DNA of 64,000 nt from Biomphalaria glabrata (Eukaryota > Mollusca > Gastropoda > Planorbidae). The notes under the pieces were generated by a model. That model was given only the letters and a program-made list of their open reading frames with translations. It was not told where the DNA came from and did not search any database. The DNA is taken from contig NC_074717.1 of assembly GCF_947242115.1 (NCBI RefSeq), positions 36,693,201 to 36,757,200 on the forward strand, in the 5' to 3' direction. The translations under genes were made by a program, and so were the position numbers. Of the stretch, positions 44,738 to 54,781 are shown piece after piece (within the stretch, counting starts at the first letter, position 1; each line of letters opens with the position of its first letter).

Positions 44738-47170
44738 TCTTCTTTTTTCTCGTTCTCATTATTATGTTGGAGTGTTCAGATGACGAGACCAATATACGAG
44801 ATGAACTGCGCGGTGGTTTCCAAATCAGGGAGCTCTCCATATAGTTTTCTTTCTATTGGGGTGTTTTGGGGCCAGTGTATTGTACGGGCCTCATGGTAAA
44901 GTGAACAGTTTTGGGGCCAGTGTATTGTACGGGCCTCATGGTAAAGTGAACAATTTTGGGGCCAGTGTATTGTACGGGTCTCCTGGTAAAGTGAACAGTT
45001 TTGGGGCCAGTGTATTGTACGGGCCTCATGGTAAAGTGAACAGTTTTGGGGCCAGTGTATTGTACGGGTCTCCTGGTAAAGTGAACAGTTTTGGGGCCAG
45101 TGTATTGTACGGGTCTCATGGTAAAGTGAACAGTTTTGGGGCCAGTGTATTGTACGGGTCTCCTGGTAAAGTGAACAGTTTTGGGGCCAGTGTATTGTAC
45201 GGGTCTCCTGGTAAAGTGAACAGTTTTGGGGCCAGTGTATTGTACGGGCCTCATGGTAAAGTGAACAGTTTTGGGGCCAGTGTATTGTACGGGTCTCATG
45301 GTAAAGTGAACAGTTTTGGGGCCAGTGTATTGTACGGGTCTCCTGGTAAAGTGAACAGTTTTGGGGCCAGTGTATTGTACGGGTCTCCTGGTAAAGTGAA
45401 CAGTTTTGAGGCCAGTGTATTGTACGGGTCTCCTGGTAAAGTGAACAGTTTTGGGGCCAGTGTATTGTACGGGTCTCCTGGTAAAGTGAACAGTTTTGGG
45501 GCCAGTGTATTGTACGGGCCTCATGGTAAAGTGAACAGTTTTGGGGCCAGTGTATTGTACGGGCCTCATGGTAAAGTGAACAGTTTTGGGGCCAGTGTAT
45601 TGTACGGGTCTCCTGGTAAAGTGAACAGTTTTGGGGCCAGTGTATTGTACGGGTCTCCTGGTAAAGTGAACAGTTTTGGGGCCAGTGTATTGTACGGGCC
45701 TCATGGTAAAGTGAACAGTTTTGGGGCCAGTGTAGTGTACGGGTCTCCTGGTAAAGTGAACAGTTTTGGGGTCAGTGTATTGTACGGGCCTCATGGTAAA
45801 GTGAACAGTTTTGGGGCCAGTGTATTGTACGGGCCTCATGGTAAAGTGAACAGTTTTGGGGCCAGTGTATTGTACGGGTCTCATGGTAAAGTGAACAGTT
45901 TTGGGGCCAGTGTATTGTACGGGTCTCCTGGTAAAGTGAACAGTTTTGGGGCCAGTGTATTGTACGGGCCTCATGGTAAAGTGAACAGTTTGGGGCCAGT
46001 GTATTGTACGGGCCTCATGGTAAAGTGAACAGTTTTGGGGCCAGTGTATTGTACGGGTCTCCTGGTAAAGTGAACAGTTTTGGGGCCAGTGTAGTGTACG
46101 GGTCTCCTGGTAAAGTGAACAGTTTTGGGGTCAGTGTATTGTACGGGCCTCATGGTAAAGTGAACAGTTTTGGGGCCAGTGTATTGTACGGGCCTCATGG
46201 TAAAGTGAACAGTTTTGGGGCCAGTGTATTGTACGGGTCTCATGGTAAAGTGAACAGTTTTGGGGCCAGTGTATTGTACGGGTCTCATGGTAAAGTGAAC
46301 AGTTTTGGGGCCAGTGTATTGTACGGGTCTCCTGGTAAAGTGAACAGTTTTGGGGCCAGTGTATTGTACGGGCCTCATGGTAAAGTGAACAGTTTTGGGG
46401 CCAGTGTATTGTACGGGTCTCCTGGTAAAGTGAACAGTTTTGGGGCCAGTGTATTGTACGGGTCTCCTGGTAAAGTGAACAGTTTTGGGGCCAGTGTATT
46501 GTACGGGTCTCCTGGCAAAGTGAACAGTTTTGGGGCCAGTGTATTGTACGGGTCTCCTGGTAAAGTGAACAGTTTTGGGGCCAGTGTATTGTACGGGCCT
46601 CATGGTAAAGTGAACAGTTTTGGGGCCAGTGTATTGTACGGGTCTCCTGGTAAAGTGAACAGTTTTGGGGCCAGTGTATTGTACGGGCCTCATGGTAAAG
46701 TGAACAGTTTTGGGGCCAGTGTATTGTACGGGTCTCCTGGTAAAGTGAACAGTTTTGGGGCCAGTGTATTGTACGGGCCTCATGGTAAAGTGAACAGTTT
46801 TGGGGCCAGTGTATTGTACGGGTCTCCTGGTAAAGTGAACAGTTTTGGGGCCAGTGTATTGTACGGGTCTCCTGGTAAAGTGAACAGTTTTGGGGCCAGT
46901 GTATTGTACGGGCCTCATGGTAAAGTGAACAGTTTTGGGGCCAGTGTATTGTACGGGCCTCATGGTAAAGTGAACAGTTTTGGGGCCAGTGTATTGTACG
47001 GGTCTCCTGGTAAAGTGAACAGTTTTGGGGCCAGTGTATTGTACGGGTCTCCTGGTAAAGTGAACAGTTTTGGGGCCAGTGTATTGTACGGGCCTCATGG
47101 TAAAGTGAACAGTTTTGAAGGACATGTTGTCTCATTCTGTTGTGTCCGGTCCTGAGTCGTAAGATTAGAG
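44738..47170 (-). mobile_element. LINE 3' end interrupted by a satellite array
   Basis: To the right, 47116-47170 reads on the minus strand CGACTCAGGACCGGACACAA and GAATGAGACAAC, the coding sequence LRTRHNRMRQH-like found at 57075-57110. To the left, 44865-44738 reads GGAGAGCTCCCTGATTTGG, AACTGCGCGGTGGTTTCC (complement) and a final GAGAACGAGAAAAAAGAAG, the 3' untranslated region found at 57445-57552. The satellite occupies the place of the last codons between them. Confidence 0.82.
44866..47115. repeat. Satellite array, 45-bp unit, 50 copies
   Basis: Fifty units of GGGGCCAGTGTATTGTACGG plus 25 more bases (through GGTAAAGTGAACAGTTTT). Three unit types are set by two sites: type A (CCTCATGG), type B (TCTCCTGG), type C (TCTCATGG). 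The order is AABAB CBBAC BBBBA ABBAB AACBA ABBAA CCBAB BBBAB ABABB AABBA. One unit (number 25) is 44 bp, which shifts the frame near 45990. Because 45 is divisible by three and most frames lack stops, long open frames occur on both strands; these are not genes. Confidence 0.96.
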
Positions 47171-47870
47171 TTTATAATAGGCAACATCTTTCTTGTGATT
47201 CGCATGAGAGCGTGTCCATTTCTTATTTATTTTATTTACTATTAGTTTCTTCATTTCTTCTGGATCGAGTGCAATTTAATTGTGAGTTTGTTCTCCCACT
47301 CTTGGCGAGTGTGTCAGCCTTCTCATTTCCTTCTAGTTCTATATGTGTTGGTATCTGTTTTATCCGTTAAAGAGCTAATTGTCGCCCCAATTGTTTTTCT
47401 GCGTTATATCAATGTTTTCTAACTTAACCTCTCTCATCCCTCTTTTTCGTTAACTGCCAATGGAACGATCAAAAGACGGGGGAGGGAAGGCGCAAAAACA
47501 AAAGGGAGTGTCATCAAACGTATATGCCGACCAGCAAAATAATTAGGCCAAACACAACCTCGAAGACATCAAAGAAGTGCATAGCAAAAAGTACGGTCTA
47601 ACGTTTTGCAAATGATAATACGTAGGCTACAGTATATAGTGTACATTTTTTTTTTAAATTCTTGTTGAATTTCAAACAAAATTAAGAGTAATAAATAAAT
47701 TTAAAAAAAAAGGAAACGTGTTCGGGCATCTGTGTCTCGCTGCTGTATTTTTTTTTAAAGTTGTCTGCATTGAAAAAAAAAAGATTTTTTCTTTGTTCGC
47801 GACCAGACCGGCCCATTTGGTACCGGCCCACCGGGCTTTTGCCCGTTTGCCCATATAGCCAGTCCGCCCC
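47171..47870. other. No gene; right part of the hAT element
   Basis: A T run at about 47647-47656 and the GGCCCA-rich right terminus from 47800. No transposase seen. Confidence 0.5.
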
Positions 47871-48310
47871 TGATGTGTATGTTATTGGTATCTAATCTTA
47901 TATGATACAGACGTTACTTCAAAAAAGAAGATGATAACGTCCTACGGGTTATACATTTAGTCATTACCTAAATTCTGCCCAGTCACTGGTTTTCCTGGCT
48001 AGCTCAGGCAACCCATTCCATGCTCTAATAGCGCTAGGGAAGAAAGAGCATGAGTACAAATTTGTCCTAGCATACATGACATGTATGTAGAATTATTTCC
48101 CTTGGTAAGAAAGTTCACGTCATAGTGTTGTGTGCATTAAATGAGAGTGTGTTATTATTAAAGAGTCTGATGTACCCAGCGTCAAGTGTTGGCGTCGGTT
48201 ATTTGAGTTCAGGGTTCTCTAGTGTACTATTAAGCTTATAAGTGTATTATTTAAACTAACAACATCTACACTTAGATCCGAATAGAAGCTTTGTTTGTTT
48301 GTTTTTGAAA

Positions 48311-48631
48311 GTATTTTTAGCGGCCCCCGAAAGGGGAAAAAAACGCTATTAGTTATATTTGGAATGTCTGTCCGTCCGTCCCGTTTAGATCTCGTAAACT
48401 AGAAAGATATTGAAAATTCGACATCATGATATTTTAGACCTTTCAAAGTTCTGATGCAATGGCTACTTTTAGCAGCCCCCCCGAAAGGGGAAAAGACGCT
48501 ATTAGTTTTGTGTGGCCTGTATGTCCGTCCGTCCTTCCCGTTTAGATCTAGTAAACTAGAAAAGATAGTGAAAATCCGACATCACAATATTTTAGACCAT
48601 TCAAAGTTCTGATGTAAAGGCTACTTTTTTT
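48311..48631. repeat. 160-bp tandem duplication of a dispersed repeat
   Basis: Two copies (from about 48311 and 48471) share CCCGAAAGGGGAAAA, CGCTATTAGTT, TGTCCGTCCGTCC, CGTTTAGATCT and CGTAAACTAGAAA. About 85% visible identity. Confidence 0.85.
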
Positions 48632-48649
48632 TTCATTTCTGAAAGCGAA

Positions 48650-50130
48650 AAATCTAATTTTTGAAATCACTTATGCAAGCAGTTTTTTCATAAAAGTACA
48701 CCACTTTACAACAACTATTCACTATTAATAGTAACAAACACTTTAGGCTCTTTATTAGGGGAGACCACTATTTACCATATTTTTAACACATTTATGCAAA
48801 CGGTTGTAGATTTTGTGTCAAATTTATTTTATATTTGTATACTAAGTACTATATTTACACACAAAAGTTTAATATTTTTTAAAGAGAAAAAATCTATTTA
48901 GTAGGCCCCCTATGCATATAAGTCAGACATAATTTAAAACAACAATTAATAAGTAGTTTTTCATATTATCGTGTGAACTGCATAAATGTAGTCACCGTAG
49001 AACACCTAACCAAAGAATTTTTTTTTTTTTTTTTATTATTATATCTACGGAAATGTTTTATTCTTGAGGAATAAGAGATTGGCCCTTTACAAAACAATTA
49101 GATTTATTAGATATTCATTATATGACATCAGTTAGGCCAGGTTCACATCTAACTTCACATTCACTTTCACCTATCCTTCGGTCTGCTGGACCGCTGGGGA
49201 ACCACACGAGATCTGTTAACCTTTTTTTTTCTCCATTATTTTCTGTCATTTGTCTTTGATAGAATTTCATTATGATAATATTGAAACCTGCCTTTTTACC
49301 TGCCTGGGTGGACCACTTCGGGGGTCGATTTTCAGTGTTTCCACACAAACAGTCTTTGTAACCTTGTTTCTTTTCTGATAGTGAAAATTTAATTTTTAAA
49401 ATCAACTATGCAAGCAGTTTTTTCATAAAAATTCACCATTTTTACAACTATTCACTATTAATAGTAACAAACACTAGAGGCTATTTAGTAACGGAGATAA
49501 CAATCTATCATATTTTTAACACATTTACAAAAACAGTTTTAGATATAAATATTTTTTAAATATAAATTTATTACTAAATTAATTAAGTTCTGTTATACTA
49601 ATTACTACATTTACAAAAAAAAATGTTACTATATTTTTTAAAGAGAAGAAATCTATTTAATATGCATATAAGTGGAACATTATTTAAAACAACATTTTAT
49701 AATAGTTTTTCCTTATTATCTCGTGAAATGCAAAATGTGATACCCCACCATAGGTACCTAACTAAGGATTTTTAATATTTTTTTTACGAATTTTTTTTTA
49801 TGAAGCTTTGAATAAGAGATTGACCCTATACAAAACAATGAGATCAATAAGATAATCATTATATGACATCAGTTAGGTCAGGTTCACGTCTAACTTCACC
49901 TTCACTTTCACCTATCCCTTGGTCTGCTAGACCGTTGATGCACCACACAAGATCTGTCAACTTTCTTTCTCCATTCTTCTCTGTCGTTTGCCGTTGATAG
50001 AATTTCATTTTGATATTCTTTCTGAAACCTGCCTGGGTGAACCACTTCGGGGGCTAATTTTGAGTTGTGTTTCCACACAGACTGTCTTGGTAACATTGTT
50101 TTATGTTTTTCTTGTTATTAATTGCTTTTG
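48650..50130. repeat. Tandem duplication, unit about 745 bp
   Basis: 48650-49390 and 49397-50130 run in parallel: TATGCAAGCAGTTTTTTCAT, TTCACTATTAATAGTAACAA, ATGACATCAGTTAGG and TGCCTGGGTGGACCACTTCG occur in the same order in both, at roughly 80-85% visible identity. No coding content was recognised. Confidence 0.85.
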
Positions 50131-50261
50131 GTTAGATTTTAGTTTTTTTCAATACGCTATGATCCTATCATTTGTCTGGATCAATTGAGAAAGTGTTGGT
50201 GGAGAAAGAATGTCAATATTAGCGTGGTCGCTTTTTTAAAATACATTATAAAACAAAAATA

Positions 50262-50632
50262 GTTGAAAGGCATGACTTCGAACTCGAGGGACCAAGCCTT
50301 CTCAAGTAACCACTGTGCCAGCGAAGTGCTCATGAAAATAGGTTTTCATAGTTATCTATGTCTCTCTTCAGAGTATAATGTGGACTAACTTATACCAGCA
50401 GATCAATCAAATACAATTTCTTTCCCTTGTTCGATATACAGAACAAAATTAATTAATTATCAATTGTTATTTAACTAATTGATTAATTTTTAAAAATTGC
50501 TTTTTGTGTTGTCAGGTTAAAGAAATAATTGTGCAAAATTTCAGCTTGATCCGAGATGGATGTCTGAGAAATTTTATGTACAAACTTTTTACCAGACAGA
50601 CAGAAGTCAGAGTGAGTTGATGTAAGCTTTGT
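50262..50632 (-). repeat. Composite dispersed repeat with tRNA-like end, minus strand
   Basis: On the minus strand: CAACTCACTCTGACTTCTG, GGATCAAGCTGAAATTTTGC, GAACAAGGGAAAGAAATTG, then at the far end a tRNA-like stretch with A box TGGCACAGTGGTTAC and B box GAGTTCGAAGTC. It parallels 14577-14925. Confidence 0.65.
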
Positions 50633-51989
50633 AAAAAAAAAAAAAAGGCAACTTTACTAAATAAGTGTTTATCCATTCATAAAATAGAAAAATGCTAATT
50701 GATAAATAATGGATGATCATATTCATAGAACTTAACTCGACTGTTTTTTTCTATAATGTAATTGTTCACACAATGTTACAAGAAAAGTTATAATAAAATA
50801 TTTTAAAACTAGGAATACTTGATAGTGTACTAGCATTGAGTGTCATGATACTATTATCTGTACACAGTGCTACATAGAATGTTTTCCCTCTGTAAGCGTA
50901 TTTAAACATACATGATGTAATGATTCAATTTTTAGTCACACTCAAGCTTCGCGTTTCTAAGGTTGGGGGGGGGGGGGCACCATCATATTATTGAATTGTA
51001 GTTCAAGGTAAAAGGGTTGCCCAACAGCGCTTACTTTCGTGTGCATTAGAACAGGTGGAGATCAGAATCTGTAATCTTAAGACCGAAAGACAAGCGTAAT
51101 ACCCTCTCAGACATTGCTTTCAAAAGTGACATGAGTTATATTTAGATCCAACTCGTTTATAGACATTAAAAGTGGGTATAAGGAAGAGTCTCTTTCCATG
51201 AATCAGCTTCCTATACAACTTTCCTGTTATGTTCACTTATAAATAGATAAATCGCTTTTCCTCCCATTTTGTAAGTTGATTTTAATAATGAATTATATGC
51301 TACACTGAAAAATGACTTAACTAGATATCTGTCCTTTGCTAATTCTCTTAGTAAGGTGCTGACATATAAAATAGTATTATATTGACTAGTGGCAGTCTGC
51401 TTGTCTTCAATTTGACACAAATAATTTTTTTCTTTTCCTTACTATTTCTGAAGGAGTTTAAAATAAGAGACTTGTAACTTTTTTTTTTTTTAATTTGACA
51501 ATATTTTCATCTCAAATAGCATTTGGTGCAGTCCCCTTTCCCAACTGTATATTTTTTAAAAAAATTGTGCTTTGTACATAATTTTTTTTAATGTGCTGAT
51601 ATAACAATAAGATTCTCTAGTTTCAATGAATACATTGAAAAAGTAAGAGATATGAAGTGGAGAAATCAGGGCAGACTTAAACCTTTTATGGTAAGTGGAT
51701 CTTTAGAATGTTTCTATTTCAAACCCTTAAATAGAAAAATTTGGGACGGGGGAGGGGGGACTTTAATTCATTAATAGATCCCACTAGAAGGATTAAGCAA
51801 ATGACATTTTCATGCCACAAATTTACAATTGCACAGCAACATGTATGAGACAAAAGAGTTGGGGTAAGGGTTGGTCATTGTTGTTTTTACAAGAAGAGTT
51901 AAACAGATAGTGAATGTTGGGATTGACACCAACAACTCCATAGCTTGCTTGTTATCAATATAAAAAAATGTTTTTTTTTTAGTATTAAT
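50633..51989. other. No gene seen
   Basis: AT-rich intergenic DNA with a G run at about 50965-50977 and poly-T runs. No exon or element recognised. Confidence 0.45.
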
Positions 51990-52240
51990 GGGAGACATGG
52001 TGGCTGAAGGGTAAAATGCTTGGTTCCAATCTTGAGATTTTATATTTTGAGATCTTTAAGGTGTCTCTGAGTCCACCCAGCTCTAATGGGTACCTGAAAT
52101 TAGTTGGGGAAAAGTAAAGGCAGGTAATCATTGTACTGGCCACACAACACCATGGTTAACCATAGGCCACAGAAACAGATGACCTATACATCATCTGCCC
52201 TGTAGATCGCAGAGGGCTGAAAGGGGAACTTACTTTTTTT
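51990..52240 (+). mobile_element. SINE family 1
   Basis: ACATGGTGGCTGAAGGGTAA head, CACCCAGCTCTAATGGGTAC body, CATGGTTAACCATAGGCC, tail AAGGGGAACTTACTTTT. The B-box region is shortened. It lies 130 bp past the PFDN4 poly(A) signal. Confidence 0.82.
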
Positions 52241-52366
52241 TAGCATTAATAAATGTCTAAGAAAGACAACTCAGGGATTTCTTTAATTATAATTATGGGA
52301 AATGACCCTTTACAAAGATATACATTGATTTAATAGAAGCAAAAAATGAATTGATAAAAAAAATGT

Positions 52367-52372
52367 TTTATT
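52367..52372 (-). terminator. PFDN4: PFDN4 poly(A) signal
   Basis: AATAAA on the minus strand, 67 bp past the PFDN4 stop codon. Confidence 0.65.
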
Positions 52373-52438
52373 CATACAATTTCTAGTCATATCTTATACC
52401 TAAAAGAAAAGAAAAAGCCCTATAGTGAATGAGTTATT

Positions 52439-54729
52439 CTAGCTTTCATCATCTAGGTCCAAGTTTATGTTGGTGCCAAACTTTGCATAAAGTGCAGTTT
52501 TTAGGTCATTTAGAATGTCCTTGTGGGCTTCTGTCTTTTGCTTTAGGGTGTCAATCTCTTGCTGGCAGGTTATTTTGGCCTTTTCCAGGGCAGCCTGAGC
52601 TTCCTCCAGGGTCATTTCAACCAGTACTTCTCCAATTTGATATGTAGGGTAAGGTCAAGTACAATAACAATATTAACAATATGTCAAATATATTGAAATA
52701 TTCTTCTAGAATTTTATATTTAGATAATACAATTGTAATTAAAAGTTTGATTTTAGTGATTAACTTTGAAATTCCAATGCAATAGATTTAATCAAATTGA
52801 ATTTGAACATTTCCTAAAGTGCCATGATTTAGTTATGAGATAAAATGTGTATGCAGATCATGAAGTGCTATCTTTAATGTATCTTAAATTAATGGTCTTA
52901 GAATCATTATTTAAGTTTTACATTTTTTAATCTTCATTACAGAAAAACTGGTGTTTGGAATGGCAACTTGTATCTTCCTTCTATCACAAACACACATACA
53001 TTTATTTAAGAAATGTTAAGTTTTCCAAACAAATTTTTTTTTTGGAACTTAAAAGGGTTGAGTAAGGAGAGGTTTAACTTTGAGCAAGTACACAATATCA
53101 ACTGCAAGTGAAAGAGATGGTTATACTTGTTCTGCTATGTCTTCAGATTGCTTAAAAAAATAACACACTAGAAACAGAAATTGGTTAACACACTTTCAAA
53201 ATAGGCTTCAATAAAATTCTTTTACATTTTAACCAACAAATAATTAAATGCTATTGTAACAGTTTATAAATTTGTTTTTTTTTTAAAGTTCTATTAACTT
53301 TGTATGTTAATGTCTGATGGTCTATTATGTGTTGTATATGCAGCACCTTCACTTTTTAAAATCTGATTATCACTGTAAATAATGTTCATTAAATATTTGT
53401 ACTACAGTAAAATATGTTCCCTTTATATTTGTGACTGTGTAAATGTATTCCCTAGATGATGTTCCCAAATTATTTGTTAGTACAGTAAAAATGTTCTTGA
53501 AATATTTTTTTTTTTTTTTTAGTAAAAGATGTTTCTTAAATATAAGAAAAGTACCTTGAATATTAAATTACATTAAATATAAGAAACATGTTCTAAAAAG
53601 GATATGGAACTACATCTGAATCTCCCTCTGCCATCAACAGTTCATCTTCTGCATCTTTGAGATTTTCAAATTCTTTCTGAAATAGAAACCAATTAAACTA
53701 AACATTAATTCCTTTTTTGAAACAAAGAATAAAAAATGTGTTTTGATTTTTGTTATAAAGTGACACATAAATATAAAATAATTAACACAATATGTGAACA
53801 CAATCCAGGTATTGTAAGCAACTAAAGGAATTTCTGTTTGATTCAAATCTTTTTTCCTATCTTTTGTTACAAACAAATTGTTCTCACAAAACACAAGCAC
53901 TAATTGTCCATCCTGTCAGATGACTGTTGATGACTCTTATTATTGGTTATTACATCCCATCGTGGGTCTTTTTAAGTCTTTCTATATGCTGATGTTGTCT
54001 TTGAACATTATAATTAATAAAAAAATAAATAGCAAGATGTGTTAAGTTCTTCACCTGTGTTTGATGATTCGATATTTATGACAACGTATTTGGTTTAAGA
54101 TACTTATACATTATACTTCTATCCTGCGTGAGAAAAAATAAAGCGAACCAACCTCCTTAGCTGCCAACTCCTCTTTAAAGTCCATGAGACGGGAATTAGT
54201 TCTAGCAAATCTGTTAATATTCTGTTGGTCTTCATATGTAACTTGAGCATCACTCTAAAACATGATTAAAAACAATTTATTTAATTTGGGATAAAGTGGC
54301 AGGGATAAAGTGGCAGGGATACTTTTTTCATAGGTCTCATCATTCCAGGTAACTAGGGAATTAAAATGTGGTGTATCTTTTCCCTAAATTTACTCCATTA
54401 TTGCAACCTACTTTACTCAAGATCTATGATGTCTTATTTAACTAAAAGTTTACAGACACATTTCTTCAGAAATGATAATTATTAAGTCCTAGGCCAGAGC
54501 TAGGGGATGGTGGTAGACATTGCTTAAGTATGGGAAGATCATGATGACAACCTGGAGTGCATACCGCATTACCAGTCAACCTTCCAACATATTACACTGT
54601 TCTATTGCCAAAATTAGACATTGTTGTAAAAATAACATAATAATAAGACTTTTGTTGTTAAAACAAACCAAATGAAAGAGATTTCAGATGACAAAATTTT
54701 ATGGTATTAGTCTACAACTGAAGATACTT

Positions 54730-54781
<52 letters not shown>

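Larger units (their letters stand above)
42231..47872 (+). mobile_element. Large hAT element carrying a satellite
   Basis: The left end starts CAGGGGCGGACTGGGTAT. The right end, reverse-complemented, starts CAGGGGCGGACTGGCTAT: 17 of 18 match. A perfect 8-bp duplication, ATGTGTAT, lies at 42223-42230 and 47873-47880. No transposase is recognisable; the 5.6 kb is mostly other repeats, including a LINE end expanded into a satellite. It interrupts the right LTR of the old element. Confidence 0.85.
40704..48261 (+). mobile_element. Old LTR retrotransposon, heavily invaded
   Basis: A left LTR (40704-40902) and a right LTR (42207-48261, itself split by a hAT element) both start TGTTGACATTATG and end CTAACA. 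A primer-binding site TGGTAGCAGAGCG follows the left LTR, matching the initiator-Met tRNA 3' end. A purine-rich tract precedes the right LTR. Flanks ACAAC and ACATC may be a decayed 5-bp duplication. The interior is a short gag-like remnant plus a LINE fragment. It is a broken fossil with many breaks and no reverse transcriptase visible, so the superfamily is undetermined. Confidence 0.65.
42207..48261 (+). repeat. Right LTR of the old element, split by a hAT insertion
   Basis: Bases 42207-42230 and 47881-48261 together are an LTR of about 405 bp. The right part shares AATTATTTCCCTTGGTAAGA, GAGTCTGATGTACCCAGCG and TATTTAAACTAACA with the left LTR. Confidence 0.65.

Noticed and set aside
44853-47155. 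Five open frames of 334-390 codons on both strands with 15-residue repeats, looking like a repetitive structural protein
   Set aside because: They exist because the satellite unit is 45 bp and lacks stops in several frames. Frames are open on both strands, there is no signal peptide or splice context, and the array interrupts a dead LINE end.
12845-52240. tRNA-like A and B boxes at several sites read as tRNA genes
   Set aside because: They recur with the same non-tRNA body and tail in several copies, do not complete a cloverleaf, and are the heads of SINEs.
52429-52647. 72-codon plus-strand open frame
   Set aside because: It is the shadow of PFDN4 exon 4 on the other strand.
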